This document shows positions 8,043-15,911 of a stretch of DNA of 50,247 nt, piece by piece (within the stretch, counting starts at the first letter, position 1; each line of letters begins with the position of its first letter). The notes beneath the pieces were generated by a model that did no database searches, was not told where the DNA came from, and was given only the letters and a program-made list of their open reading frames with translations. This stretch comes from Methanobacteriota archaeon (lineage in GTDB: Archaea; Thermoplasmatota; Thermoplasmata; RBG-16-68-12; JAFNFQ01), in contig JAFNFQ010000018.1 of the NCBI GenBank assembly GCA_017885655.1, forward strand, positions 1 through 50,247, written 5' to 3'. The position numbers and the translations under genes were made by a program.

Positions 8043-9200
8043 TTACGCGCGCCATCTCATTGGCCCGCCAAGGACTTCCCTGAAAACCTCGACTGTGCCT
8101 CGGGTCATCCGCTCGGCGGTGAAATCCTTTGACTTCTCGAGCGCCCTCGATCCGAGTTGCGCCGCGAGCGAATCGTCGGACATCACCGCCGCGAGATGCT
8201 TCGCGAGGGTTTCGGGATCATTTGCAGGAGCTGTCAGTCCGGCTTCACCGAGCACTTCCATGGTGGTCGGTATGGACGACGCAACGATAGGGGCCCCGCA
8301 AGTCATTGCCTCGAGGACGGGAAAGCCGAATCCCTCGTAGAATGCCGGATAGAGGAATGCGGTCGCGCCGGAGATCAGGGCCGGGACAGCCTCGTCGTCC
8401 ACGAAGCCTGTGATCACGGTCCTGTCAGCAGTGCCCAGCCGCGACACAAGAGCGTGCAACTCGGCCTCGAAGCCGGGTTGCATGCCGCCTGAGAGCACGA
8501 GCTGATGCTCTTTCGAACACGCAATCTCGCTCGCTCTGTGGAATATTTCCGCCGCCCCGAAGGTATTCTTATTCCAACGGTGGACAGCGTGCATGAGCAC
8601 GTATGGTTTCCGTATTCCGAACTTCGCCATGACCGCCTCGACCGCTCTCTCCCCCCGCCGTCCGAAGTCCGGCGTCAGGCCGAGGGGGACCACCTTCACC
8701 TTTCCCCTTGCCCAGCGGAACACCCGCTGTATGTCCCTGCTGCTATTCTCCGACGGCGATATGATCGCGTCGGTCTTCCAGAGCACCGCGGGGAGCCTCG
8801 TCCTGAACTCAGTGACTCCCTTCAAGGCGAACTTCCTGGGAAACAGGTTGGCCATCACGTCCATCAGCGTGACGACATTTCGCGGTGGCCATGACAGCAG
8901 CGGCAGGCCGACGCAAGCGGGCTCGAAGATCATGTCCACGTGATTGCGCTGCAGGGCCTTGGCGAAGGCCACCTCCCACGAAATGAAGAAAGGGAGAAGA
9001 ATCTTCGAGGAATACCGCCCATACTCCACATGCTCGTACATCTCGTAGAACTGGTTGGGCGAGGGATCCCTGTGGAAAAGGATGTACTCGTTCTCCTTGT
9101 CGATGTCGCGGAGGTAGGTGAGGATGTTGCTCAGGTACCGGCTCTGCCCGGTCCCCTTGCCCTGCGTGTAGAGCGTGTTGGAGATTATGCCGACCCTCAC
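8043..9200 (-). CDS. Glycosyltransferase, GT4 family (GT-B fold)
   Basis: A retaining glycosyltransferase predicted to transfer a sugar from a nucleotide donor onto a surface-glycan precursor at the cytoplasmic membrane face. The 385-residue protein shows the GT-B two-domain layout: an N-terminal Rossmann domain with a glycine-rich start (TQGKGTGQSRYLSNIL), and a C-terminal donor-binding domain with the E-x7-E motif in YEGFGFPVLEAMTCG. It opens with GTG, and GAGGAAGA lies just upstream as Shine-Dalgarno. A TATA-like stretch (ATATAT near 9290) is about 90 bases away, so a leader is expected. It belongs in function with the glycan genes of the 12-32 kb region although it is 3 kb away. Donor and acceptor are unknown. 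Confidence 0.88.
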   Translation of the reverse strand: MRVGIISNTLYTQGKGTGQSRYLSNILTYLRDIDKENEYILFHRDPSPNQFYEMYEHVEYGRYSSKILLPFFISWEVAFAKALQRNHVDMIFEPACVGLPLLSWPPRNVVTLMDVMANLFPRKFALKGVTEFRTRLPAVLWKTDAIISPSENSSRDIQRVFRWARGKVKVVPLGLTPDFGRRGERAVEAVMAKFGIRKPYVLMHAVHRWNKNTFGAAEIFHRASEIACSKEHQLVLSGGMQPGFEAELHALVSRLGTADRTVITGFVDDEAVPALISGATAFLYPAFYEGFGFPVLEAMTCGAPIVASSIPTTMEVLGEAGLTAPANDPETLAKHLAAVMSDDSLAAQLGSRALEKSKDFTAERMTRGTVEVFREVLGGPMRWRA

Positions 9201-9343
9201 TCTTCCTCACTGTCCTCTTTTGCGACATGCACGCCGGAGGCGCTCATTAGCCTATCTGCGTCCTGTGTTCGACCGTTGTACCAAATCCCATATATCTAGA
9301 CGGCGGCTTCGAAGTGACCAGAGGCTTCGTCTATTATCTGCCC

Positions 9344-9352
9344 ACATAATAG
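9344..9352 (+). promoter_or_regulatory. TATA-like box upstream of the secreted protein gene
   Basis: ACATAATAG lies about 72 bases before the ATG at 9420. The leader in between contains CCTCC, GGGGG and GCCTCCTCC runs and a T7 tract (around 9387-9394), then GGAGG before the start. The C/G runs could pair into a hairpin followed by the T tract, which might attenuate the transcript; this is only a suggestion. Confidence 0.3.
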
Positions 9353-9419
9353 ATTTCCTCCGTGAGGGGGAAAAGCCTCCTCCATTCTTTTTTTGAAAAG
9401 CTGGAGGGGCGCGGACAAC

Positions 9420-10439
9420 ATGAAGCGCGTTGTAGTGATACTGTCACTGGCGGTCGTGCTCGCCCTCTTGGTTCCCTCAGGCAGAGTCCTCGGCTCCGTC
9501 AGTTGTGCCGGCAACTACTGCGATGTAACGACCGACAGCATCGAGTACCGCTATTTCCCGAACGACGCGATCACCATGCGGGACTACGGCGTCGCCACGG
9601 ATGGCGGGGGCAAGCACATCGTCTTCACTCTGATTCAGGCCGGATCGTTTGAGACCTCGGAGCCTGACGAGCATGGCAGGACTGTCTCGATCATGGGAGG
9701 CAGGGCATCCATCGAGACTCACGACAGCGCGCATGCCACCCTGATCTACAGGGCCTCGCAACCCAGCAATGTGATATTCTCCTTGGATTCGGGGATTGGG
9801 GCCGTGTCGTTCGGCAGCAGCGCGATAATAGGCGACTCCGAGATGCTCGCTGACATGGCCGTCACCGAAGGACGCGCAATAGAGAAGTCGGTGGACAATG
9901 TGATGGTGGGTTTGCAGCCGGGAGACATCCTGACGTTTCGCGTCCAGGGACCCTCGGGCAGCCTCGGCAATCTGCTCGCATCGGGGAACCTCGATGCCGA
10001 GTTGGACGTGAGGACGGTCGGTCCAACCGTCGATTCCGATCTCACGGCGTTCAGAAGCACGGCCACCATGACCGTGGACTCGGTCGCAGCTGACCGCGCG
10101 TCCTTTTCATTCTCAGGGCTCGGGACCTCCCCCGTCATCATCGTCGACCTTTCCAATGACCTGTACGCGCCCCTGAAGGACAGCACGGCCGTGAAGGTAG
10201 ACGGCCAAACGCTCATCCGGTTCGATGATGTGAAGGACTTCCTCGGGAGCTCCGAGAAAGGCTTCGCGGTGGCGGAAGGCGTGGACTACGCCGAGATGCT
10301 CGTCCGGCTTGACTCTCAATCAGGTTCGCTGACTATCGAGAAGATCGGCCTCGACCCGCTCTTGGTGGTTGCGGTCCTCATGTCCATGTCCGTGTGCGTG
10401 GCTGCGGCCGTTTTCCTTTTCAGGCGGAAGACTCATTAG
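9420..10439 (+). CDS. Secreted protein with C-terminal membrane anchor, function unknown
   Basis: I do not recognise a family for this 339-residue protein. It starts with a clear signal peptide (MKRVVVILSLAVVLALLVPS, cleavage near residue 26), then a Ser/Asp/Gly-rich beta-type ectodomain of about 285 residues. It ends with one hydrophobic span (VVAVLMSMSVCVAAAVFLF) followed by RRKTH, the layout of a cell-surface protein anchored by its C-terminus. Two cysteines directly after the signal peptide (SCAGNYC) could form a disulfide. The ATG at 9420 is preceded by GGAGG; an in-frame TTG lies at 9393. Its last 20 bases overlap the end of the convergent zinc-finger gene. Confidence 0.75.
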   Translation: MKRVVVILSLAVVLALLVPSGRVLGSVSCAGNYCDVTTDSIEYRYFPNDAITMRDYGVATDGGGKHIVFTLIQAGSFETSEPDEHGRTVSIMGGRASIETHDSAHATLIYRASQPSNVIFSLDSGIGAVSFGSSAIIGDSEMLADMAVTEGRAIEKSVDNVMVGLQPGDILTFRVQGPSGSLGNLLASGNLDAELDVRTVGPTVDSDLTAFRSTATMTVDSVAADRASFSFSGLGTSPVIIVDLSNDLYAPLKDSTAVKVDGQTLIRFDDVKDFLGSSEKGFAVAEGVDYAEMLVRLDSQSGSLTIEKIGLDPLLVVAVLMSMSVCVAAAVFLFRRKTH

Positions 10440-11034
10440 ACCTAATCGGTCTGCCGGCCTTCGCGTAAATCCTCTTGATCGCCGAGGCGGGAGCGCATCC
10501 TCTGTGGAGCGTCTTCTGTTCGACCCTGATATGCTGGATGAGTGCCCTAACCCGCCCTACCTCGATGATGTCACCAACGCAGAACTCTCTGTCCGGAGCG
10601 ACGAAAATCTCCTTCGGTGAGCCCCTTCCAGCCTTCACCAAGGTTATTTTGATTCTGACCATATCCACGCGTTTCGCCCAGACCGTGTCGATGTGGCGGG
10701 CGGTGCACTCTGGGACGCGCCGCCCTTCCGACTCAATCGCGGTCACTTCAGCCTTCCCCGAAGGGAGTTCCAACAGGTCACCGACTCTCAGCAGGACGTC
10801 CGGGTTTAGCTCTGTCTCGATCCTCTGAGAATCCTCCATCCAGCTGACAATCACGGGGATTTTCAACGCCTTGGGCTCCCTGATGGTGATGTCGGAGATT
10901 TTGCCGCATGTCTGGCACTTCACGACTCCCTGGAAGACTATATCCCGTCGGCCAGACAGCTTTCCCTTGATCACCCTGTGCAGCACCTCGCCGCAATTCT
11001 CACAGTTCGCCATGACGGCGCTTGGAGTGGCCAC
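10420..11034 (-). CDS. HVO_0476-type archaeal zinc-finger protein (COG1326-like)
   Basis: A 204-residue archaeal protein of unknown role. The N-terminus carries a zinc ribbon formed by CENCGEV and, about 30 residues later, CQTCGK. The rest is beta-rich, with a VGDLLELPSGKAEVTAI segment and a second VGDIIEVGRVRALIQHI segment that look like related beta-barrel units. The architecture matches the HVO_0476 family of archaea, which is presumed to bind nucleic acid but is not characterised. GTG at 11034 or ATG at 11013 could be the start; the GTG lies about 26 bases after a weak T-rich box. The gene is convergent with the secreted protein gene and overlaps it by 20 bases. Confidence 0.8.
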   Translation of the reverse strand: MATPSAVMANCENCGEVLHRVIKGKLSGRRDIVFQGVVKCQTCGKISDITIREPKALKIPVIVSWMEDSQRIETELNPDVLLRVGDLLELPSGKAEVTAIESEGRRVPECTARHIDTVWAKRVDMVRIKITLVKAGRGSPKEIFVAPDREFCVGDIIEVGRVRALIQHIRVEQKTLHRGCAPASAIKRIYAKAGRPIRSNESSA

Positions 11035-11064
11035 GAACCGCCATACGGGAGAGCGGCAAAAAGG

Positions 11065-11952
11065 TTACCGGAGACGAAGCTTCCAACCGCATTCGGAAAT
11101 TGCTTTTCCCATCCATTCCCAGAGGCGTTTGCCGCAACGAGGGCACCGCGCATGTTCGAGAAAAGTCTCAACCCACGCCTCACGGACCTCTGGTATCTTC
11201 TCTGCCTTCATCTTGGCCAGCATTTCCTTCAGCTCTGCTGTCGTGGCGAGAGGTTCGAGCTTGTCGAGGTTTATGGTAGCCCGGCCTTCCTTCTTCTTGG
11301 TGAGTCTGGCCGCGGCAGGCGCCATGAAAAATCCCGCGATTACCCCACCGATGTGCGCCTCGAACGCGATCCCGGGGATGATGTAAATGAGCAGGCTCGA
11401 AAGCAGGATGAATCCGATGGCCAACCAGAACACAGGGATGGCGGGCATCATCATTCCGGGGAAGAACAGGGTCACCTTCTCCCGAGGATAGAGTCTTGCA
11501 TAGGCTCCGAGTTCTGCCGATATCGCTCCGGACGCGCCCAAGACGAAGACGACTTCGCCATAGTGTATGAAATAGAAAGTGAGGCTGCCGATCAATCCTC
11601 CGACGATGAAAACCAGCGCGAACGCCGGCGTCCCAATGCGATCCTCCAGGGCCGCCCCTATGAAGATAAGCGCAGCCATGTTGAAGCCCAAGTGGAGCAG
11701 GTTCTGGTGCACGAACATCGTCGTGAAGAAAGACAGTATCACATCCAGTTTCCACGTCCCGGTCACCAAGACCAGTTGAGCATATCCCTCGGACCAGCTT
11801 GGATCGCCCCAGAACCTGGAGGTCGCCGCAAGCAGCGCGTAAATCGTGATTGCTGCGATTGTTATCGTCAGGCTGAGAGGCGCTTTGCGCACGAATGCGT
11901 AGATGAAGGCGCCTATGATCAACACGACTGCGACCGTAGCTACGATGTCCAC
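11065..11952 (-). CDS. Rhomboid-family intramembrane serine protease
   Basis: An integral membrane protease that cleaves transmembrane segments of other proteins. The 295-residue chain has about six or seven membrane spans. The catalytic Ser is in VLGASGAISAELG and the catalytic His in EAHIGGVIAGF; the HLGFNMAAL segment supplies the conserved His and Asn of the oxyanion region. After the last span there is a soluble tail of about 80 residues ending in CPRCGKRLWEW and a single later Cys, resembling a zinc ribbon with only three cysteines visible. It begins with GTG, about 25 bases downstream of a GTTAAATAGG box (11972-11981), so is probably leaderless. Confidence 0.9.
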   Translation of the reverse strand: MDIVATVAVVLIIGAFIYAFVRKAPLSLTITIAAITIYALLAATSRFWGDPSWSEGYAQLVLVTGTWKLDVILSFFTTMFVHQNLLHLGFNMAALIFIGAALEDRIGTPAFALVFIVGGLIGSLTFYFIHYGEVVFVLGASGAISAELGAYARLYPREKVTLFFPGMMMPAIPVFWLAIGFILLSSLLIYIIPGIAFEAHIGGVIAGFFMAPAAARLTKKKEGRATINLDKLEPLATTAELKEMLAKMKAEKIPEVREAWVETFLEHARCPRCGKRLWEWMGKAISECGWKLRLR

Positions 11953-11971
11953 GAGCCTCGAATCGCAGGAG

Positions 11972-11981
11972 CCTATTTAAC
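11972..11981 (-). promoter_or_regulatory. TATA box of rhomboid gene
   Basis: On the minus strand the sequence GTTAAATAGG is centred about 25 bases from the GTG at 11952. It is one of two boxes in the divergent spacer between the rhomboid gene and the nucleotide-sugar dehydrogenase gene. Confidence 0.5.
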
Positions 11982-12038
11982 GAAACCGCGGCTCCGCATC
12001 TCCCGCATCATGCTCTCCTCCATGAGCCGATTCACAGA

Positions 12039-12047
12039 CTTTATTAG
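12039..12047 (+). promoter_or_regulatory. TATA box of nucleotide-sugar dehydrogenase gene
   Basis: CTTTATTAG is centred about 29 bases before the ATG at 12072, with no Shine-Dalgarno in between. This indicates a leaderless transcript. Confidence 0.5.
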
Positions 12048-12071
12048 CCTCTGCCAGTATTCGAACGCGGA

Positions 12072-13367
12072 ATGAAGGTTGCAGTCATCGGCTTGGGCTA
12101 TGTCGGCGTGCCGGTTGCCGCCGCCCTGGCCGACGCTGGCAACAAGGTCGTGGGCATTGACATCTTGCCCGGGAAGGTCGAGCTCCTGAACAAGGGCAAG
12201 GGACCCATCGGCGGCAAGGAGCCCGGCCTCGACGATCTCATCAAGCTCAACGTCCAGAAGAAGAGGCTCAGGGCCTCAATGGATTACGGGGAGTGCAGGA
12301 CGGCCAAAGCCGTCATCGTGTCGGTCGAGACGCCGATAAACGACAAGACGAAGGACGCGAACTACAGGCCGCTGAAGGCGGCGCTGAGGAGCCTCGGGGC
12401 GAACCTTCGCGAGAAGACACTGGTCTCCGTGGAATCGACACTCTCGCCAGGCACGATGGAGAAGATTATCAAGCCGATCCTGCAGCACAGGTCCGGGCTG
12501 AAGGTCGGCAGGGACTTCTTCCTGGTGCACGCGCCGGAGCGGGTGACCGCGGGGAAACTCTTGAGCAACCTCCGCACGGTCGATCGTGTGATAGGCGCGA
12601 ATGACCCCGGAAGTTTGAAGGCCGCCATCAAGCTCTACTCGACAATCACCAGGGGCAAATTGCACCCGACGAATTGGGTCACGTCGGAGATAGTGAAGGC
12701 TGCTGAGAACGCCTACTGGGATGTGCAGATAGGTTTCGCCAACGAGATAGCCCTCGTGTGCGAGGACCTCGGGGCGAATGCCTATGAGGTCAGGGAGCTT
12801 GTCAACTCATGCCCTTTCAGGAACATGCTGTACCCGGGGGCCGGCGTCGGCGGCCCGTGCATCCCCAAGGATCCTTGGCTCCTGGTATCCGTCACTTCCC
12901 AAGGGAAGGTCTCGATTATTCCCGCCGCGAGGGAAGTCAACGAGTTCATGCCCGAACGCCTCGCCCAGCTGGCAGAGGAGGGGTTGAGGGAGGCGGGAAG
13001 GCGCATCAAGGGAGCGAGGATTGCGGTCCTCGGTTTCTCCTACAGGGAGGAGACCGAAGACACGAGGAACACTCCCTCGGTCAAGGTGATTCGCGAGCTG
13101 AGGCGGAAGGGCGCGGAAGTCATCATCCACGACCCGTACGCGCCTTCACAGCGCGGTTATCACATTATCCGCGACCTCAACAAGGCGGTTCGGAAGGCCG
13201 ACGCCCTCGTGATAGTCACGGGCCACAGAGCATACCGCAAGATGGACCTCGCCAAGATAGGGCGGAAGATGAGGCGCAGGGTCATCGTGGACGGCAGGAA
13301 CGTTTTCCCACAGGGGCTTGGCGGCAGAAGGTTCGTCTACAGGGGCCTCGGCAGGGGCGACTACTAG
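12072..13367 (+). CDS. UDP-GlcNAc/ManNAc 6-dehydrogenase (nucleotide-sugar dehydrogenase)
   Basis: The enzyme oxidises the C6 hydroxyl of a UDP-N-acetylhexosamine to a uronic acid using two NAD+. The 431-residue protein has the three expected domains: an N-terminal NAD-binding Rossmann domain (VIGLGYVGVPVAAALADAG), a central helical dimerisation domain (VKAAENAYWDVQIGFANE), and a C-terminal UDP-binding domain (VLGFSYREETEDTRNTPS). The catalytic Cys263 sits in GVGGPCIPKDPW. It resembles WbpA and WecC. With the Gfo/Idh, DegT, LbH and 2-epimerase genes nearby it would supply UDP-GlcNAcA, the first intermediate of UDP-ManNAc(3NAc)A synthesis. A WecB/WecC route to UDP-ManNAcA is the alternative. 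The 3' end overlaps the convergent Gfo/Idh gene by the four bases CTAG. Confidence 0.92.
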   Translation: MKVAVIGLGYVGVPVAAALADAGNKVVGIDILPGKVELLNKGKGPIGGKEPGLDDLIKLNVQKKRLRASMDYGECRTAKAVIVSVETPINDKTKDANYRPLKAALRSLGANLREKTLVSVESTLSPGTMEKIIKPILQHRSGLKVGRDFFLVHAPERVTAGKLLSNLRTVDRVIGANDPGSLKAAIKLYSTITRGKLHPTNWVTSEIVKAAENAYWDVQIGFANEIALVCEDLGANAYEVRELVNSCPFRNMLYPGAGVGGPCIPKDPWLLVSVTSQGKVSIIPAAREVNEFMPERLAQLAEEGLREAGRRIKGARIAVLGFSYREETEDTRNTPSVKVIRELRRKGAEVIIHDPYAPSQRGYHIIRDLNKAVRKADALVIVTGHRAYRKMDLAKIGRKMRRRVIVDGRNVFPQGLGGRRFVYRGLGRGDY

Positions 13368-14341
13368 TCGATCTTCACGACCTTGCCCTGTCTCTGAGAT
13401 CGCAGGGCGGCCTCGGCCACGCGCAATGTCTCCATTGCATCCCTGCCTGTTGCCAGCGGTTTGCGCTTCTTCTTGATCGCGTCAAGGAAGTCTTCAAGCT
13501 CCAACCTCAAGGGTTCCTTCTTCTGGAGGGAGACTTGCCGTATGTCGTATTCGAATGGAACCTGGTAGAGGTTGAAGGGATCGTATTTCATCAGCATCGA
13601 AGATGATATCGTGACCGACTGCGCTGTGTAGTCCAGCTCGACGAAGTTCTTCAAGCAGGTGAGCGACAGCTTGCGCACCTTCATCGGGGTCAACCAGTTG
13701 ACCTCGACAAAACCCGTCACGCCGTTCTCGAAGCTCATCAGGATGTTCGCGTGATCCTCGAACTTCTCGTGCGTCTCCCTGCCACCAAGCGTGTAGACGG
13801 ATTTGACCGGACTCCCTATCAGATAGCGGAGGACGTCCATGTCGTGGATGCCCAGATCCATGATGACTCCGACGTCCTTCACCCTCGCTGGCAAAGAGCT
13901 AACTCGCCTCGTCGAGGCGGTGATGAGCTGCCCGTACTCGTTGGCTTTAAGCGCCTTCTTCGCGAAACCCACGACAGGGTTGTGCCTTTCTATGTGACCT
14001 ACGGCGAGCACTAGACCGAGATCTTCCGCGTTCTTCACAAGCTTCTCCGCCTGGCGCAAGTTTGAGCAAATCGGCTTCTCGACCAAGACATGCAGGCCCG
14101 CTGACAGAGCTGCATTGGCCATGTCATAGTGAAGGTTCGTCGGTGCCGCAATGACTACAGCGTCTAGTTTCTCCTTCAGCAGGTCCTTGTAGTTTATGAA
14201 GTAGCTGACGCTGAATTTGTCCGAGACCGCCGCTCCGATCTTGACGTTCGTGTCGGACACTCCGACGAGACGTGCCATCTCCGACAGCACCCTCGCATGG
14301 TTCTGGCCCATCGACCCTACGCCTATGACGCCGACTCTCAT
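13364..14341 (-). CDS. Gfo/Idh/MocA oxidoreductase, probable nucleotide-sugar 3-dehydrogenase (WbpB-like)
   Basis: An NAD(P)-dependent dehydrogenase of the Gfo/Idh/MocA family. The 325-residue protein has the N-terminal Rossmann motif GVIGVGSMGQNHARVL, the family EKP motif in VLVEKPICS, and the catalytic region MDLGIHDMDVLRYL with its Asp and His. Size and motifs fit WbpB and other enzymes that oxidise the 3-hydroxyl of UDP-GlcNAcA or UDP-GlcNAc to a 3-keto sugar. The pathway role is inferred from the dehydrogenase, aminotransferase and acetyltransferase in the neighbourhood. The gene is convergent with the 6-dehydrogenase gene, the two stop codons sharing a CTAG. Confidence 0.87.
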   Translation of the reverse strand: MRVGVIGVGSMGQNHARVLSEMARLVGVSDTNVKIGAAVSDKFSVSYFINYKDLLKEKLDAVVIAAPTNLHYDMANAALSAGLHVLVEKPICSNLRQAEKLVKNAEDLGLVLAVGHIERHNPVVGFAKKALKANEYGQLITASTRRVSSLPARVKDVGVIMDLGIHDMDVLRYLIGSPVKSVYTLGGRETHEKFEDHANILMSFENGVTGFVEVNWLTPMKVRKLSLTCLKNFVELDYTAQSVTISSSMLMKYDPFNLYQVPFEYDIRQVSLQKKEPLRLELEDFLDAIKKKRKPLATGRDAMETLRVAEAALRSQRQGKVVKID

Positions 14342-14460
14342 GGGAAACGCTCCGGTATCTCCGGCTGCCCAATAAAAGTATGCGAGGAAGGACGAAAGGA
14401 CTCTGTCGGGGTCTGCATTGGCCTTCGAAGAAGAGGCCGTGGAAGGGCGGGAAGGATGGG

Positions 14461-14685
14461 ATGGCGGTGGCGAAGGCGTTCATGATCACTTCTTTGCCTT
14501 TCGTCGTCGCTGAGGCGGCGACCGGTGTCCTTTCTCTTGCGTTCGAACCGCTACGGATTCCTCCTTCAATCGGATGGGGGACGGGAGTGGACATTTTCAT
14601 TCTGGTAACCGGCCTGGTGTTATCAGTTCTGAGACCGTTGGGAAAGGTGGCACGCGCGGAAGACGATGATGGATCCGCCCTGTGA
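14461..14685 (+). CDS. Small hydrophobic protein, unknown
   Basis: A possible 74-residue membrane protein. It has two hydrophobic stretches (MITSLPFVVAEAATGVLSLA and VDIFILVTGLVLSVL) and a charged tail ending EDDDG. GGAAGGATGGG precedes the ATG at 14461 and could act as a ribosome-binding site. No family is recognised. The alternation of hydrophobic spans and charged end supports coding, but without homologues it could be chance. It is divergent from the Gfo/Idh gene with about 120 bases between. Confidence 0.45.
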   Translation: MAVAKAFMITSLPFVVAEAATGVLSLAFEPLRIPPSIGWGTGVDIFILVTGLVLSVLRPLGKVARAEDDDGSAL

Positions 14686-14996
14686 CGCCCCTGGCGGCTG
14701 CTCTCGGGGATGGCGGTGCATCCGATGAGGCGTCGGTTGATGGTCGGTCACATTTCATCCTGATTGCATGCACGTGCTCGTCCGTATATCGTCCGTCCAT
14801 CCTCCGAGGTTCCTGCGTAGGTCCTGCATGGCCTACCCAGTGCGGCCATAACGCGATTCTGGCGCGAAGAACCTCTCGATCTAACCCTGCCGCCTGCTTG
14901 CCGCTTTCTTCTTTCGAAGATACGTCCGCGCGATACACCTATCATCCTCCGCCGACAATGAGTCCGTCGACCATCCGGTCGATGAGGGGGTCAAGA
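14686..14996. other. Intergenic stretch of about 310 bases without a convincing gene
   Basis: The frame of the following gene is open across this stretch, but the encoded peptide is rich in Ser, Cys and Arg and lacks the codon pattern of its neighbours, so I do not count it as coding. The last 15 bases carry GAGGGGGTCAAGA, a good Shine-Dalgarno for the ATG at 14997. No tRNA-like fold or clear terminator was seen. A TATATC stretch near 14784 is too far away to assign. Confidence 0.5.
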
Positions 14997-15734
14997 ATGA
15001 AGATCCGGAACGTCTTCGGAACGAAATTCAGCGGCGCATTGGGAAAGGATGTCGTGGCGGTGGCCTGGCACGGTCATGAATACATACGGGCCTACGCGAT
15101 CGCCTCGAATCCCAACAGTGAGCGACAGAGGGCGCAGCGTGGCCTGTTCGCCGAGGCGATGAAAGCTTGGCGGGCACTCAGCGAGAGTCAGGAAGATTTC
15201 TACCGCCACGTCGCCGACGGCATGACGGGGCACAACCTATTCATCAGGAGGTTTATCGCGGCTGCGGGGAACAAGCAGGAACCCGAGGTGCCGACGAGAA
15301 TGCGCTGGGTCACTGCCGACGGGCGACCGGTGCCTGACGGTGCACTGCAGATCCGGAAGAACGGCAACAATCTCTTCTACAAGAACCTTGGAGACGGCGC
15401 AGCTGAAATCGCGCTCACCCCATCCGATGCACCATACACAGTCCTACTGGTCAAGGGACTGAAGGAAGTCGAAGTGTTGACCATCGAAGGGCGATCCGCC
15501 ATCGAGAACCCTCCGCCTTTGGAGAACCTGGAATTCGGGATAAGGCTCGTGGCGGCCGAAATTCCCGCCAAGACGACTTCGAACAAAACCATCGACCAAG
15601 GTCTAGGTCTCGAACCGCCGGTCGTCGCGCCCCCTCATGATTCGACTGCGGGCAGCCTCCCGCCGAAGATTGATCCTGCTCGCGCGGATTCACCGGTAGA
15701 GGAAGGCCTGCCGCTACACCCGCCAAGCGGGTGA
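14997..15734 (+). CDS. Phage-like small protein with N-terminal SGxxGK..W.G..YIR module and beta-domain
   Basis: A 245-residue protein. Residues 1-90 hold TKFSGALGKDVVAVAWHGHE, then YIRAYAIASNPNSERQRAQR, an Ala/Trp-rich helix and GMTGHNLFIRRFI. This pattern (a short Gly-Lys stretch, W.G..Y.R, NP.S..Q..QR, then G.SG.N.F) resembles small proteins found in bacterial phages and prophages and DUF6266-type proteins; this is my recollection of the pattern, not a database hit. Residues 100-165 look like a small beta-sandwich (carboxypeptidase-regulatory-like). The last 60 residues are Pro-rich and probably disordered. GAGGGGG lies 7 bases before the ATG at 14997. No phage structural genes are nearby. 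Function is unknown. Confidence 0.75.
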   Translation: MKIRNVFGTKFSGALGKDVVAVAWHGHEYIRAYAIASNPNSERQRAQRGLFAEAMKAWRALSESQEDFYRHVADGMTGHNLFIRRFIAAAGNKQEPEVPTRMRWVTADGRPVPDGALQIRKNGNNLFYKNLGDGAAEIALTPSDAPYTVLLVKGLKEVEVLTIEGRSAIENPPPLENLEFGIRLVAAEIPAKTTSNKTIDQGLGLEPPVVAPPHDSTAGSLPPKIDPARADSPVEEGLPLHPPSG

Positions 15735-15755
15735 TTGATATTACTGGATTGGAGG

Positions 15756-15899
15756 CTACTTCGCGAACTTGGCGGGGTTCTTGTCGAACTTGGCCTTGCA
15801 GCCGGGGTTGCAGAAGTAGTACGTCTTGCCCATGTATGTGGAACTGCCCGCCGCAAACTTGGGGTCGACCATCATGCCACAAATCGGATCCTTTTCCAT
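15756..15899 (-). CDS. YHS-domain mini-protein (47 residues), probable copper-handling partner of CopA
   Basis: A complete YHS domain and little else: it starts [15 protein letters not shown], continues with a short strand and [17 protein letters not shown], and ends FAK. The single Cys in DPICGMMV and the CNPGC pair are the residues expected to bind a metal. A near-perfect Shine-Dalgarno, AGGAGGTGA, lies 4 bases before the ATG. The start is only about 12 bases after the stop of the copper ATPase, which itself begins with the same kind of domain, so the two are surely co-transcribed. A role as a small copper-binding or delivery protein is inferred from this context. Confidence 0.88.
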   Translation of the reverse strand: MEKDPICGMMVDPKFAAGSSTYMGKTYYFCNPGCKAKFDKNPAKFAK

Positions 15900-15911
15900 C
15901 GATTCACCTCC

